A DNA stretch of 59,016 bases from Pseudomonadota bacterium (GCA_023419535.1 JAEZXX010000020.1:1-59016); one strand, 5' to 3'; counted from the first letter of the stretch, positions 9,217-18,188 are shown. Numbers and translations: made by a program. The notes: generated by a model from the letters alone, not told the origin.

Positions 9217-9672
9217 ATGAGCCTCGAGAGCGACATCGAAATCCTCAGCGGCGTCGCTCTGTTCGCCGACCTGACGCACGACCAGCTCCGGCTTCTGGCC
9301 TTCGGCGCCGAGCACAGGGTCGTTCGCGCGGGCGAGTATCTCTACCGCGCCGAGGCGCGGGCGGATGCGGGCTTCGTCCTCGTCTCCGGAGAGGTCGATC
9401 TCGTCATGGGCGAAGGCGCGGACGCGAAGACCCTGTCCACCGTCGGACCGGGTTCGCTGCTCGGCGAACTCGCGCTCGTCATCGAGACGCGGCGCGGCTC
9501 GAACGCGGTGACCCGGACGGACTGCGAGGTGATCCGCATCTCGAGATCGCTGTTCCGGCGCATGCTGCAGGAGTTTCCGGGGATCGCCGAGACGCTGCGC
9601 GAGCGCATCGCCGCCGATCTCGTCGGCCTCACCGGCGCCATCACCGCGATGGAAGATCGCTTCCGGGACTGA
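9217..9672 (+). CDS. Cyclic nucleotide-binding domain protein
   Basis: A 151-residue protein that is essentially one cNMP-binding (CRP-type) beta-barrel: LADLTHDQLRLLAFGAEHRVVRAGEYLYRAEARAD, then a VSGEVDLVMGEG strand and the phosphate-cassette-like GSLLGELALVIETRRGSNAV. The cassette has the GELAL...R arrangement seen in cAMP binders. A short helix follows and there is no DNA-binding wing, so it is not a CRP-type transcription factor. Brucella has a homologous small protein beside otpR described as a cAMP-dependent kinase regulatory subunit. ATG 9217 is preferred over the upstream in-frame 9166 because homology starts there. Its last 32 bases overlap the convergent hydrolase gene. Confidence 0.85.
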   Translation: MSLESDIEILSGVALFADLTHDQLRLLAFGAEHRVVRAGEYLYRAEARADAGFVLVSGEVDLVMGEGADAKTLSTVGPGSLLGELALVIETRRGSNAVTRTDCEVIRISRSLFRRMLQEFPGIAETLRERIAADLVGLTGAITAMEDRFRD

Positions 9673-10543
9673 TCCCGCCCGCGAAGAAGTCGGCGAGCCG
9701 GGCGGCGAGCGCCTCCGGCGCGTCCTCCGCCATGTGATGCCCGCTCTCGATCGGGCCGCCGGCAAGATCGCGGGCCCAGGGCCGCCAGACGGCGAGGACG
9801 TCCCCGTACAGCGCCTCCAGATCGTCGCGGGAGGACCAGAGGCAGAGCGTCGGGCAGGCGAGCGAGCGGCCGGCGCGGCGATCGCCCTCGTCGTCGGCAC
9901 GGTCGCGGTCCAGCGAGACGCGGTAGTCCCAGACCATGGTTTCCACGACCCGAGGATCGTGGATCGCCTCCATGAGATCGGCATGGCTTTCGGCGCCCAT
10001 CCGTCCGGCGTCCGGCGCGTACCATCGCTCGGGATCGGCGTTGATCGCGTGCTCGGCCTTGCCCGGCGCGGCGAAGAAGAACCAGTGCCACCACGCCGCC
10101 GCGAAGCGCGCATCGCAACGCTCCAGCGCTTCCAGGATCGGCACGCAGTCGAGGAGGGCGAGGCGTTCGACCCGGTCCGGCCGGTCCATCGCCAGGCGGA
10201 AGGCGGTGTAGGAGCCCCGGTCGTGGCCGGCGAGGAAGAAGCGGTCGTGGCCGAGGGCGTCCATCATCTGCACCAGAGCGGCGGCCTTGGCCCGTTTGGT
10301 CGAGACCTCGGCCAGATCCGCGCCATCGGGAAAGCGCGATTGTCCGAAGCCGGGAAGGTCCGGACAGACGACGCGGAACCGCTCGGCGAGGCGTGGCGCG
10401 ACCCGCCACCACGTCGCATGGGTGCGCGGGTGGCCGTGCAGGAGGAGCAGCGGAGGACCTTCGCCGCCCTGCCGGAACCGGAAGCGGACGCCGCCGGCCT
10501 CCAGCTCCCGAAGTTCGAAGCCCTGGAAGAAGGCGTCAGACAT
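9641..10543 (-). CDS. Alpha/beta hydrolase, haloacetate-dehalogenase-like
   Basis: A 300-residue alpha/beta-hydrolase. LLLLHGHPRTHATWW is the oxyanion-hole loop, PDLPGFGQSRFP the second strand-turn and GHDRG (Asp108) the nucleophile elbow, with Asp instead of Ser as in haloalkane/haloacetate dehalogenases. WWHWFFFA carries the His-Trp pair of the fluoroacetate dehalogenase halide pocket and GHHMAE the catalytic histidine. The second halide/carboxylate arginine expected at nucleophile+4 is Tyr112, so true fluoroacetate dehalogenase activity is doubtful. Its ATG overlaps the exonuclease III stop by 8 bases, implying translational coupling. Confidence 0.85.
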   Translation of the reverse strand: MSDAFFQGFELRELEAGGVRFRFRQGGEGPPLLLLHGHPRTHATWWRVAPRLAERFRVVCPDLPGFGQSRFPDGADLAEVSTKRAKAAALVQMMDALGHDRFFLAGHDRGSYTAFRLAMDRPDRVERLALLDCVPILEALERCDARFAAAWWHWFFFAAPGKAEHAINADPERWYAPDAGRMGAESHADLMEAIHDPRVVETMVWDYRVSLDRDRADDEGDRRAGRSLACPTLCLWSSRDDLEALYGDVLAVWRPWARDLAGGPIESGHHMAEDAPEALAARLADFFAGGISPGSDLPSR

Positions 10544-11339
10544 CGAGCGTCGCGAGGACCGGCACGTGGTCGGACGGGCGCTCCCACGACCGTGCCTCGC
10601 GAAGGACGCGGGCCTCGACGAGGCGCTGCCCGAGATCGGGCGAGGCCCAGATGTGGTCGAGCCTCCGGCCGCGGTCGCCGACCGTCCAGTCCTTGGAGCG
10701 ATAGCTCCACCAGGTGTAGAGCTTCTCCGGCAAGGGCACGTGACGGCGCACCAGATCGTCCCAGCCGCCCTCCTCGATCGCGGCAAGAAGCGCCTGCGTC
10801 TCAACGGGCGTGTGCGAGACGACCTTCAGAAGCTGCTTGTGGCTCCAGACGTCCTCGGGGTGGGGCGCGACGTTGAGGTCGCCGACGAGGATCGCCGAGA
10901 CGCCCGGTTCGGCCGAGGCGCGCATCCGGCGCATCTCGGCGAGGAACTTCAGCTTGTGGTCGAACTTCGGATTGACCGAGGGGTCGGGCTCGTCGCCGCC
11001 CGCCGGGACGTAGAGATTGTGGATTCGGATGCGCGTGTCGCCGACGGCGATCCGGGTCGAGAGGTGCCGCGCGTCGCCGACCTCGCAGAAATCCTGGCGC
11101 ACGACGTCCTCGAACGGGCGCTTCGAGATCGTCGCGACGCCGTGATAGCCCTTCTGCCCGTGGAACGCGACGTGGGCGTAGCCGAGCGCCTCGAAGGCCT
11201 CGCGGGGGAACAGTTCGTTCGGACACTTGGTCTCCTGCAGACACAGGACGTCCGGGGCGTGGGCCGACAGGAAGTCTTCCACCAGCGGCAGGCGCAGCCG
11301 CACCGAGTTGATGTTCCAGGTGGCGATCGTGAAGGGCAA
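10536..11339 (-). CDS. xth: Exodeoxyribonuclease III
   Basis: A 267-residue member of the exonuclease III/AP endonuclease family that cuts DNA 5' of abasic sites and removes 3' blocks. It begins MPFTIATWNINSVRLRL (metal-site Asn), then LCLQETK (catalytic Glu), NLYVPAGGDE, LVGDLNVAP (Asp-x-Asn) and the C-terminal RLDHIWAS and SDHVPVLATL motifs. Full length, normal for the family. It is the first gene of a two-gene unit with the hydrolase downstream (8-base overlap) and is divergent from a second hydrolase 80 bases away. Confidence 0.96.
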   Translation of the reverse strand: MPFTIATWNINSVRLRLPLVEDFLSAHAPDVLCLQETKCPNELFPREAFEALGYAHVAFHGQKGYHGVATISKRPFEDVVRQDFCEVGDARHLSTRIAVGDTRIRIHNLYVPAGGDEPDPSVNPKFDHKLKFLAEMRRMRASAEPGVSAILVGDLNVAPHPEDVWSHKQLLKVVSHTPVETQALLAAIEEGGWDDLVRRHVPLPEKLYTWWSYRSKDWTVGDRGRRLDHIWASPDLGQRLVEARVLREARSWERPSDHVPVLATLDV

Positions 11340-11419
11340 GCGGATCTCCGGGTCGTGTCGCGGCGCGCCGTCTTCCTAGATCACGCGAGAGGCCGCGCGA
11401 AGGCCCGGAGCGACGAAGG

Positions 11420-12313
11420 ATGAAGGAGGGCGCCGTGTTCGAGGGGTTCGAGACGAGGATGGTCGAAGGGGAGGGGGCGCGCCTCTTCTGCCGGATCGGA
11501 GGATCGGGCAAGCCGCTGCTCCTCCTTCACGGCTTCCCGCAGACGGGCGCGATGTGGGCGGGAATCGCAGGCGAACTCGCCGCGCGCTTCACCGTGATCA
11601 TGCCGGACCTGCGGGGCTACGGGCGCTCCTCCAAGCCTGACTCCTCCAACGGCGCGGCCTACACCAAGCGCGCGATGGCCGCCGATGCGAGGGCCGTGAT
11701 GGCCGCGCTCGGCCACGCACGGTTCTCGGTGGGGGGCCACGATCGGGGCGGCCGCGTCGCCTACCGTCTGGCGCTCGACGCGCCGGAGGCGGTGGAGCGG
11801 CTCGCCGTCCTCGACATCGTGCCGACGGTCGAGGTCTGGGAGGCGATGGACGCGGCCGCGGCCCTCTCCGGCTATCACTGGCCGTTCCTGGCGCGCCCCG
11901 AACCGCTGCCGGAGCGGCTGATCGCGGGCGACCCCCTGTTCTATCTGGAGACGACGCTCGCCAGCTGGACGGCGTCGAAGGATCTGTCCGCCTTCGCCGC
12001 CGATGCGCTCGACGAGTACCGCCGGGCCTTCGCCGCGCCCGGGGCGATCCACGCGCTCTGCGAGGACTACCGCGCCGGGGCCGGACCGGACCGCGCCCAT
12101 GACGAGGCGGACCGCCGGGCGGGCCGGCGGATCGCCGCGCCGACGCTGGCGCTCTACGGGAAAGGCGGCTCCCCGGTCGGCAAGGCCGACGAGGTGCCGG
12201 ACGTCTGGCGCCGCTGGTGCGACGAGGTGACGGGCGTCGCGGTGCCGGGCGGGCACTTCGTCGCCGAAGAGGCGCCGCAGGAGACGCTGCGCGCGCTTCT
12301 GGGCTTCTTCTGA
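11420..12313 (+). CDS. Alpha/beta hydrolase, fluoroacetate-dehalogenase-like
   Basis: A 297-residue hydrolase clearly related to the one at 9.6-10.5 kb. LLLLHGFPQTGAMW forms the oxyanion loop and MPDLRGYGRSSKP is typical of the family. GHDRGGRVAYRLAL gives nucleophile Asp108 with Arg109 and Arg112, the two arginines that hold the carboxylate in fluoroacetate dehalogenase. YHWPFL supplies the His-Trp halide pocket and GGHFVAEEAP the catalytic His. By signature it is a better dehalogenase candidate than its paralogue, though the family also has many annotated-only members of unknown substrate. GGAGG precedes the ATG region. Confidence 0.87.
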   Translation: MKEGAVFEGFETRMVEGEGARLFCRIGGSGKPLLLLHGFPQTGAMWAGIAGELAARFTVIMPDLRGYGRSSKPDSSNGAAYTKRAMAADARAVMAALGHARFSVGGHDRGGRVAYRLALDAPEAVERLAVLDIVPTVEVWEAMDAAAALSGYHWPFLARPEPLPERLIAGDPLFYLETTLASWTASKDLSAFAADALDEYRRAFAAPGAIHALCEDYRAGAGPDRAHDEADRRAGRRIAAPTLALYGKGGSPVGKADEVPDVWRRWCDEVTGVAVPGGHFVAEEAPQETLRALLGFF

Positions 12314-12390
12314 CGGGCGCCTGCCGGTCCGGGCCGGCAGCGGATCGGCTGGGGAGGGGCGCTGCGCAGCCGATCGGGCGCCTGCCGGTC
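12314..12390. repeat. 16-bp direct repeat downstream of the hydrolase
   Basis: CGGGCGCCTGCCGGTC occurs at 12314-12329 and again at 12375-12390, in the spacer between the hydrolase and the tRNA promoter. No function is apparent. Confidence 0.5.
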
Positions 12391-12452
12391 GAGCGCTCGG
12401 CCCTGCCTTCGAAGACATTGCGCCGGCCTGTCCGAAAGATCGGGAAAAGGGC

Positions 12453-12481
12453 TTCACAGAGCCGTCACGATCGCCTATATC
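12453..12481 (+). promoter_or_regulatory. Sigma-70-type promoter of the initiator tRNA
   Basis: TTCACA (12453-12458), a 17-base spacer, then TATATC (12476-12481). The predicted start near 12488 is about 33 bases before the mature tRNA 5' end. Spacing and position fit a stable-RNA promoter. Confidence 0.6.
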
Positions 12482-12520
12482 GCGCTTCACCGAGGGCCGC
12501 ACGCGGCTCGCACGGCACGG

Positions 12521-12599
<79 letters not shown>

Positions 12600-12626
12600 C
12601 CTTCTTTCATCGAGAGCGGTTTCGAT

Positions 12627-12660
12627 CCGGACGCGACAGCGTCGATCGGTCCGGCCTTTT
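12627..12660 (+). terminator. Possible terminator of the tRNA-fMet transcript
   Basis: Arms CCGGAC (12627-12632) and GTCCGG (12649-12654) are followed by CCTTTT. The 16-base loop contains a small GCGAC/GTCG inner pairing. It lies 30 bases downstream of the tRNA. Confidence 0.4.
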
Positions 12661-12761
12661 CGCACGGCTCGCCCGGGCGCGATCGCAGTCGCGTCGCCGG
12701 TCCCGATCGATCCGGTCCGGCGAGGGCGAGGGTCTCCTCCCGACCGGAATCGTCCCTCTCC

Positions 12762-14588
12762 TCAAGCGTGTCCCGCGATCACCTCCAGGAACGCCGGACC
12801 ATACCGGTCGAGCTTCGCCTCGCCCACGCCCGGGACGTTCGCCATCTCGGCCCGAGAGGTCGGTCGCGCCGCGGCGAGCTCGATGAGCGTCCTGTCGTGG
12901 AAGATCACGTAGGGCGGCAGGTTCTGGGCGCGCGCGATGTCCCTGCGCTTCTGCCGCAGCGCCTCGAAGAGGCTCTGGTCCACGGACGGAACCGCAGCGG
13001 CCGGGGCGGCGCCGCGCGCAGCCCGGTCCCGCCGTCGCGGCGGAGCCGTCGGCACCCGCAGCATCAGTCTCGGCTTGTCGCGCAGGAAGTCCCGGCCGCG
13101 CGGCGAAATGGAAAGGCCGCCGTGCCCTTCCAGATCGACGTCGACCAGCCGCAGCGCGATCAGCTGGCGCAGGATCGCCCGCCAGGTGCGCGAATCGTGC
13201 TCCGTGCCGATGCCGAAGGTCGAGACGCGGTCGTGGCCGGTCTGCACGATGCGCTCGTTCGAAACGCCGAGAAGGACGTCGACGACATAGGCCTGACCGA
13301 AGCGCTCGCCGGTCCGATAGATGCAGGACAGCACCTTCTGCGCGGCAAGCGTGCCGTCGAACAGTTCGGGCGGCTCGGCGCAGGTGTCGCAATTGCCGCA
13401 GGGCTCGCACGCGTCGCCGAAATAGGCCAGAAGCGCCTGCCGACGGCAGCCCGCCGTCTCGGCGAGGCCGAGCAGGGCGTCGAGCTTGCGCCGTTCCAGC
13501 CGCTTGCGCTGGTCCGGCGCGTCGGACCCCTCGATGAAGCGGCTCCGCAGGGCGATGTCGTCCGAGCCGTAGAGCATCAGCGCGTTCGAGGGCAGGCCGT
13601 CGCGACCGGCGCGGCCGGTCTCCTGGTAATAGGCCTCGATGCTGCTCGGCAGGTCGACATGGGCCACGAAGCGCACGTCCGGCTTGTCAATCCCCATGCC
13701 GAAGGCGACGGTGGCGACCATGACGACCGCCTCGCCGTGCTGGAAGCGGATCTGGTTGGCCTCGCGCGACGCCTTGTCCATGCCCGCATGATAGGCGAGC
13801 GCGTCGTAGCCCTCAGCCCGCAGCCACTCCGCGGTCTCGTCCGTCTTTCGCTTCGACAGGCAGTAGACGATGCCGCTTTCCCCCTCGTGGCGCTTCAGGA
13901 AGCCCTTCAGCTGCGCGCGGGGATTGGCTTTCTCCTCAATGGCGTAGCGGATGTTGGGGCGATCGAAGCCGGCGACGAAGGCGTCGGACGCGTCGATGTC
14001 GAGATGGGCGAGGATCTCGCCGCGCGTCGGCTCGTCGGCCGTCGCCGTCAGCGCCACCCGCGGCGTCTGCGGAAACTGCCGGACGAGCGCGTCGAGCTGG
14101 CGGTAGGCGGGGCGGAAGTCGTGCCCCCATTGCGACAGGCAGTGCGCCTCGTCGATGGCGATCAGGGACAGCCGCGCCCGGCCGAGCCGCTCGAGGATGT
14201 CGGGCCGCAGCAGCGTTTCGGGCGCGACGTAGAGGAGGTCCAGCGTGCCGGTCTCGACGGCCCGCCAGAGGTCGCGCCGGTCCTCCGGCGGAAGGTCGGA
14301 GTTCAGGGCGGCCGCCTTCACCCCCGCCTGCCGCAGGGCCGCGACCTGATCGGCCATGAGCGCCAGGAGCGGCGACACCACGAGGCCCATTCCGGGCCTG
14401 ACGAGGGCCGGGATCTGATAGCACAGCGACTTGCCACCGCCCGTCGGCATCAGGACGAAGGCGTTCCGGCCCGAAACGACGTGCTCGACGATGCGCTCCT
14501 GCGGTCCGCGGAAGGCGTCGTAGCCGTAGACGGCCTTCAGGATCTGGAGAGCGGCGGTGGTCATGGGCATCGAGGCGATCGTGGACAT
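12762..14588 (-). CDS. recQ: ATP-dependent DNA helicase RecQ
   Basis: A 608-residue superfamily-2 3'-5' helicase for recombination and fork repair. Walker A TGGGKS is at residues 49-54, DEAH box near 147 (LIAIDEAHCLSQWGHDFRP) with the RecQ aromatic loop. Motif VI is QETGRAGRDGLPS. The zinc-binding RQC region has cysteines in CRRQALLAYFGDACEPCGNCDTC. An HRDC domain ends the protein (FEALRQKRRDIAR...ANVPGVGEAKLDRYG). The ATG at 14588 has GGGAG eight bases upstream. Alone on its strand between the tRNA and the glycosyltransferase. Confidence 0.97.
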   Translation of the reverse strand: MSTIASMPMTTAALQILKAVYGYDAFRGPQERIVEHVVSGRNAFVLMPTGGGKSLCYQIPALVRPGMGLVVSPLLALMADQVAALRQAGVKAAALNSDLPPEDRRDLWRAVETGTLDLLYVAPETLLRPDILERLGRARLSLIAIDEAHCLSQWGHDFRPAYRQLDALVRQFPQTPRVALTATADEPTRGEILAHLDIDASDAFVAGFDRPNIRYAIEEKANPRAQLKGFLKRHEGESGIVYCLSKRKTDETAEWLRAEGYDALAYHAGMDKASREANQIRFQHGEAVVMVATVAFGMGIDKPDVRFVAHVDLPSSIEAYYQETGRAGRDGLPSNALMLYGSDDIALRSRFIEGSDAPDQRKRLERRKLDALLGLAETAGCRRQALLAYFGDACEPCGNCDTCAEPPELFDGTLAAQKVLSCIYRTGERFGQAYVVDVLLGVSNERIVQTGHDRVSTFGIGTEHDSRTWRAILRQLIALRLVDVDLEGHGGLSISPRGRDFLRDKPRLMLRVPTAPPRRRDRAARGAAPAAAVPSVDQSLFEALRQKRRDIARAQNLPPYVIFHDRTLIELAAARPTSRAEMANVPGVGEAKLDRYGPAFLEVIAGHA

Positions 14589-14752
14589 GCCGCTCCCTTA
14601 GCAGCTTCCCCGGTCCGCGTTCAGCCTTCGTCGTTCCGGGCGCATACCCCACGGTCCGCACCCTCGTCGTTCCGGACGAAGAGGTGCGCATGCCGCCGAC
14701 GCGCTGCCCCCCGGAAGCACGCGCCGGACCGGACCGGAGACCGACCGGGCCG

Positions 14753-16018
14753 TCACGTCGACGACAGGATCGAGCCCGTCCGTTTGACCCGAACCCACTC
14801 CTTCTGTCCGCGAGCGAGGCGGTAGAGAAGGATGGACAAGGTGATGGAGAGAAAGATCGGATAGACGAGCCGCCAGAGCGGATAGACGAGAAGCTCGCGC
14901 TTGCGTTCCCGATCCATGAGGTAGGCGAAGGTCGCCGCCAGCCCGTCGATCGCGCCGATCACCACCAGCGCCAGCGGTTGCGGGGTGACGACGAAGAAGA
15001 CCGGGATGAGGACGATCGCGAAGATCGGCGAAATGGCATTCAGGTAGAGGAAGTTCGGCATGCCGACGAGGCGGCCGTACCACGCCCCTCGAAAAAGCCC
15101 GCCTCGGTGGATGACGGCACTGTCGAGGCTTCCATGGCACCAATGCTGGCGCTGGCGGAAAAGGCCGATCGGCGTCTCGGGCGCCTCGGTCCGGACGATG
15201 GCCCGATCCTCGAAGAGAACCTTCCTGTTCGCCCGCAGCAGCCGGACGGTCAGGTCGGTGTCCTCCGCCACCGACGGGGGAAATCCCCCTTGGGCGATCA
15301 CGGCCGACCGCCGCCACGCGCCCCCGGCCCCCGGAACCGTCGTGACCCATCCCAGCCAGCACTGCGCCCGTCGCTCGATGTTCAGCGAACTGATGTATTC
15401 GATGCTCTGGAAGACCCCCAGCAAGCCGTTGCGGTTGCCGACCTTGACGTTGGCCGCGACCGCCGCGACCTCCGGGTCGTCGAACGCGGCGGCCAGCCGG
15501 CGGATCGCGTCCGGTTCCAGGACGGAATCGGCGTCGAGCACGACGATGATCTCGCCGGTCGCTTCCGCGACGCCGCGGTTCAGCGCGGCGGCCTTCCCCT
15601 GGTTCGGTCTCTGCGCGATCACCCGCAGGTTCGGGATCTGGGGCAGGAGCGCGCGGGCCCGATCGAAGGTCGCATCGACCGAACCGTCGTCGACCGCGAT
15701 GATCTCCAGATCCGCCCAGTCGCTGCCTGCCAGCGCGCGGATCGCGCCCTGGATCACGACCTCCTCGTTGTAGGCCGGCACGATCGCGGTCACGCGCGGT
15801 CGCCCCCGGCCCGGCCCGAACGGCCGGCAGAGGCGATCGCAGACGGCCGCGGCGATCATCATCGCCAGCCGCGTCCACAGCACCACCACGATCAGCTGAA
15901 CGAAGAATCCTTCGAGCAGGAACACACCGGCCGGCAGGATCAGCGGGATCGCGGGAGCCGCGATCGCCGCCGCGACGACGATCCGAAACCAGACACTGGA
16001 CGGATAGCGCAACCCCAT
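14753..16018 (-). CDS. Membrane-bound processive glycosyltransferase, family 2
   Basis: About 421 residues: two N-terminal membrane helices, then a GT-A catalytic domain (TAIVPAYNEEVVI, VDDGS, VLDADSVLEP = DxD, SVAEDTDLTVR = acidic base region, RQRQHW = the Q/RxxRW product-site motif), and three or four C-terminal helices. This architecture belongs to processive beta-glycan synthases (poly-N-acetylglucosamine, hyaluronan, cellulose types). The polymer cannot be identified. ATG 16018 is chosen where homology begins; a GTG at 16123 in the same frame would add 35 Arg-rich residues. It lies downstream of the radical SAM gene on the same strand and may share its transcript. Confidence 0.88.
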   Translation of the reverse strand: MGLRYPSSVWFRIVVAAAIAAPAIPLILPAGVFLLEGFFVQLIVVVLWTRLAMMIAAAVCDRLCRPFGPGRGRPRVTAIVPAYNEEVVIQGAIRALAGSDWADLEIIAVDDGSVDATFDRARALLPQIPNLRVIAQRPNQGKAAALNRGVAEATGEIIVVLDADSVLEPDAIRRLAAAFDDPEVAAVAANVKVGNRNGLLGVFQSIEYISSLNIERRAQCWLGWVTTVPGAGGAWRRSAVIAQGGFPPSVAEDTDLTVRLLRANRKVLFEDRAIVRTEAPETPIGLFRQRQHWCHGSLDSAVIHRGGLFRGAWYGRLVGMPNFLYLNAISPIFAIVLIPVFFVVTPQPLALVVIGAIDGLAATFAYLMDRERKRELLVYPLWRLVYPIFLSITLSILLYRLARGQKEWVRVKRTGSILSST

Positions 16019-16154
16019 CGTCAGTCGATCCCGCCGCGCCGGTGGAACGGCCCCGCGGATCGAGCCTCTGCCGGTCGTCGCCCGGATGAAGCCGCCGACG
16101 ATCCGGCACCCGCTCCCGCGCACGCCACCCGCGTCCTGTCCGCGCCTTCCGGTC

Positions 16155-17909
16155 TCAGTAGAGGGCGGCGGAGGCGACCGACAGGCCCTTGGCGCGGACG
16201 AAGTTGGGACGCTTGTTGCCCAGAATGTCGGATGCCGCCGCCAGAATGCGATCGCGACGCCCGTCCTCGTCGATGATGCCCAGCTCGCAGAAGATCGCGA
16301 AGATGAAGGCCAGCCCGCAGACCTCGCGCGGCATCAGGGCGTCCCTCCACGCGAAGGTCTTGCGCCATTGGTCCAGGAGCTCGGTGCCCATCTCCTGGGC
16401 CGATGGCATCAGGGCGCGCAGACGCGGGTCGTTCGGGAGGACGGCGCAGGGAAACGCCATGGTCTCGTCCGTACCCGGGATCGCGATCACGCCCTCGACC
16501 CGAACGTAGTCGTCGGATTGGAAATATTTCGTCCCCGGATAGGGCACGATGCAGGTCGTCATGCCGACGTTGCATCCCATCGCGGTGTATTCCACGATCT
16601 TGTCGCAGGTCTTGATCAGTCCGGGTTCCGTGATCGTCGGCGCGACCAGGATGACGTTGAACGAGCACTTCATGCCTGCCGATGTGATGTTGCGGATCGC
16701 GACGTCGGAGCGGCCGTTCTGCAGACGCTTGTTGAAATCGGCGAGGACCGTATCGTCCCAGGATTCCGCGCCGAAGGCGACGACCTTGAAGCCGGCTTCG
16801 CAGAGCGCCGCGCAAATCTCTTCGGTGATCAACTGCGCCGTGCCGCGACAGCCGAAGTCGCCCTTCAGGCCCGACTCCTTGACGAGCGAACAGAATTCGT
16901 AGGCCCGCTCGGGCAAGGCCATGAAGTTCTCGTCGTCGATATAGATGAAGACGTTCGGATTCTCGGCGAGGAGGGAGGCGGCCTTGTCGAACAGCTGCTG
17001 AGCCGAAGCGCCGACGACCTTGACCTTCTTCTCGCCGGACGCGAAGTTGAGAAACTTGGTGCTGGCGCAGAAGCTGCAGCCGTACGGGCAGTAGTTCGCC
17101 GAGATCAGGCGGATCATCTTCGGATTGACGTCGAGGACGTCGAGCAGGTCGTCGTCGTAGTTCTCCTGGATGAAATTCCAGTAGGGATGGTATTCCTTGG
17201 CGCTGAGGGAGTAGGTCTCGAACACCTCGGAATACTGCTCGGCATTGAAGGGATGGGCCGGCGGTGCCCGGACGATCGTGCCGTCCGAAGTCTTGAACAG
17301 CCATCCGGGAACCGAAGAGGCTCGTTCGATCAGCGCATCCTTGTCGACCGCGTTCCATTCGGGCGCGGCCCCCGCCATCAGCGCCGCGAGCGCGAACTCG
17401 CCTTCGCCTTTGAGGACCCCGTCGATCGGGAGCTTGGCGATGTATTCCTCGGCGCGGGTGGTGACTTCGATGCCCCCCGCGACCAGAAAGCTCTCGGGGA
17501 GAGCACAACGGATGCTCCAGAGATTGTTCAGGTCGTTGGGCAGATTGTCGTAGAAAAAGGCGAACCCGACGAATGGCGGACGGTAGCGGACCAGCTTCTC
17601 CATCACCTCGCTCTTGGCGTGGATGTTGAAGTCGATGACGGCCACCTTCCATCCATACTTGCCCTCGAGGAAATGCTTCATCCGCCAGGTGCCGTGATAG
17701 GGCGAGGGCACGAATTTGGCGATCGCATGCCCCGAATCCTGTTCGGGGTTGATCAGCACCAGCCGGGTCTCCGCCGTGATATCGGCTTCGGCCCTGCGCA
17801 TGGCGCGCGGATCGTAGGTCGTGAGCGTGCCGCCCAGCATCTCGGACGTGGCGCTCTTGGATCGCGCCCGGAGTCGGCTTGGCTCAACGGAGCGAGTGAT
17901 GACGGACAT
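16155..17909 (-). CDS. B12-binding-type radical SAM protein
   Basis: A 584-residue enzyme. Residues ~48-175 form a cobalamin-binding-like Rossmann domain (RLVLINPEQDSG, PPFVGFAFFYDNLP, DGVLKGEGE). A radical SAM barrel follows with C274-x3-C278-x2-C281 (ANYCPYGCSFCAS) for the 4Fe-4S cluster, and VFIYIDDENF and VAFGAESWDD strands. The cobalamin half lacks an obvious DxHxxG histidine motif, so B12 may bind base-off without His or not at all. Family members methylate unreactive carbons or do other radical chemistry on antibiotics, lipids, cofactors or peptides; the substrate is unknown. ATG 17909 is chosen over longer in-frame openings. A glycosyltransferase follows 136 bases downstream. Confidence 0.85.
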   Translation of the reverse strand: MSVITRSVEPSRLRARSKSATSEMLGGTLTTYDPRAMRRAEADITAETRLVLINPEQDSGHAIAKFVPSPYHGTWRMKHFLEGKYGWKVAVIDFNIHAKSEVMEKLVRYRPPFVGFAFFYDNLPNDLNNLWSIRCALPESFLVAGGIEVTTRAEEYIAKLPIDGVLKGEGEFALAALMAGAAPEWNAVDKDALIERASSVPGWLFKTSDGTIVRAPPAHPFNAEQYSEVFETYSLSAKEYHPYWNFIQENYDDDLLDVLDVNPKMIRLISANYCPYGCSFCASTKFLNFASGEKKVKVVGASAQQLFDKAASLLAENPNVFIYIDDENFMALPERAYEFCSLVKESGLKGDFGCRGTAQLITEEICAALCEAGFKVVAFGAESWDDTVLADFNKRLQNGRSDVAIRNITSAGMKCSFNVILVAPTITEPGLIKTCDKIVEYTAMGCNVGMTTCIVPYPGTKYFQSDDYVRVEGVIAIPGTDETMAFPCAVLPNDPRLRALMPSAQEMGTELLDQWRKTFAWRDALMPREVCGLAFIFAIFCELGIIDEDGRRDRILAAASDILGNKRPNFVRAKGLSVASAALY

Positions 17910-18005
17910 GGGTCGTACCCTCCACCAATACGCTGAAGGTGACCGGATTCGTTCCATCGTCAAGCGTCGATCAATATAATTCGACGGCCTGAGGCTCACA
18001 TTCAA

Positions 18006-18188
18006 CTATAAATGAACATAATCGACCTCCAGTAGGCGAGGCGTAGTCTGCAGGAGCGGATGCGAAACGTACGGTTGTTCGTTCGATACATAGAAAGGGC
18101 ATCCAGGCGAATATGACTGGAACATGACAATCTTCATCCGGAGCATGGGTTCGGTACTTGCTCTGAGGACCTGAAAGGAAGAGCTCAT
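18006..18188 (-). CDS. Small ORF upstream of the radical SAM gene (uncertain)
   Basis: A 60-codon frame starting MSSSFQVLRAST and ending LLEVDYVHL, on the same strand and 96 bases before the radical SAM start. Base composition is much less GC-rich than its neighbours. An internal Met gives MKIVMFQSYSPGCPFYV, which resembles the start of a cobalamin-binding radical SAM protein, so it may be the debris of another such gene. A peptide substrate for the enzyme is the alternative. There is no clear ribosome site; the sequence alone does not settle whether it is translated. Confidence 0.3.
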   Translation of the reverse strand: MSSSFQVLRASTEPMLRMKIVMFQSYSPGCPFYVSNEQPYVSHPLLQTTPRLLEVDYVHL

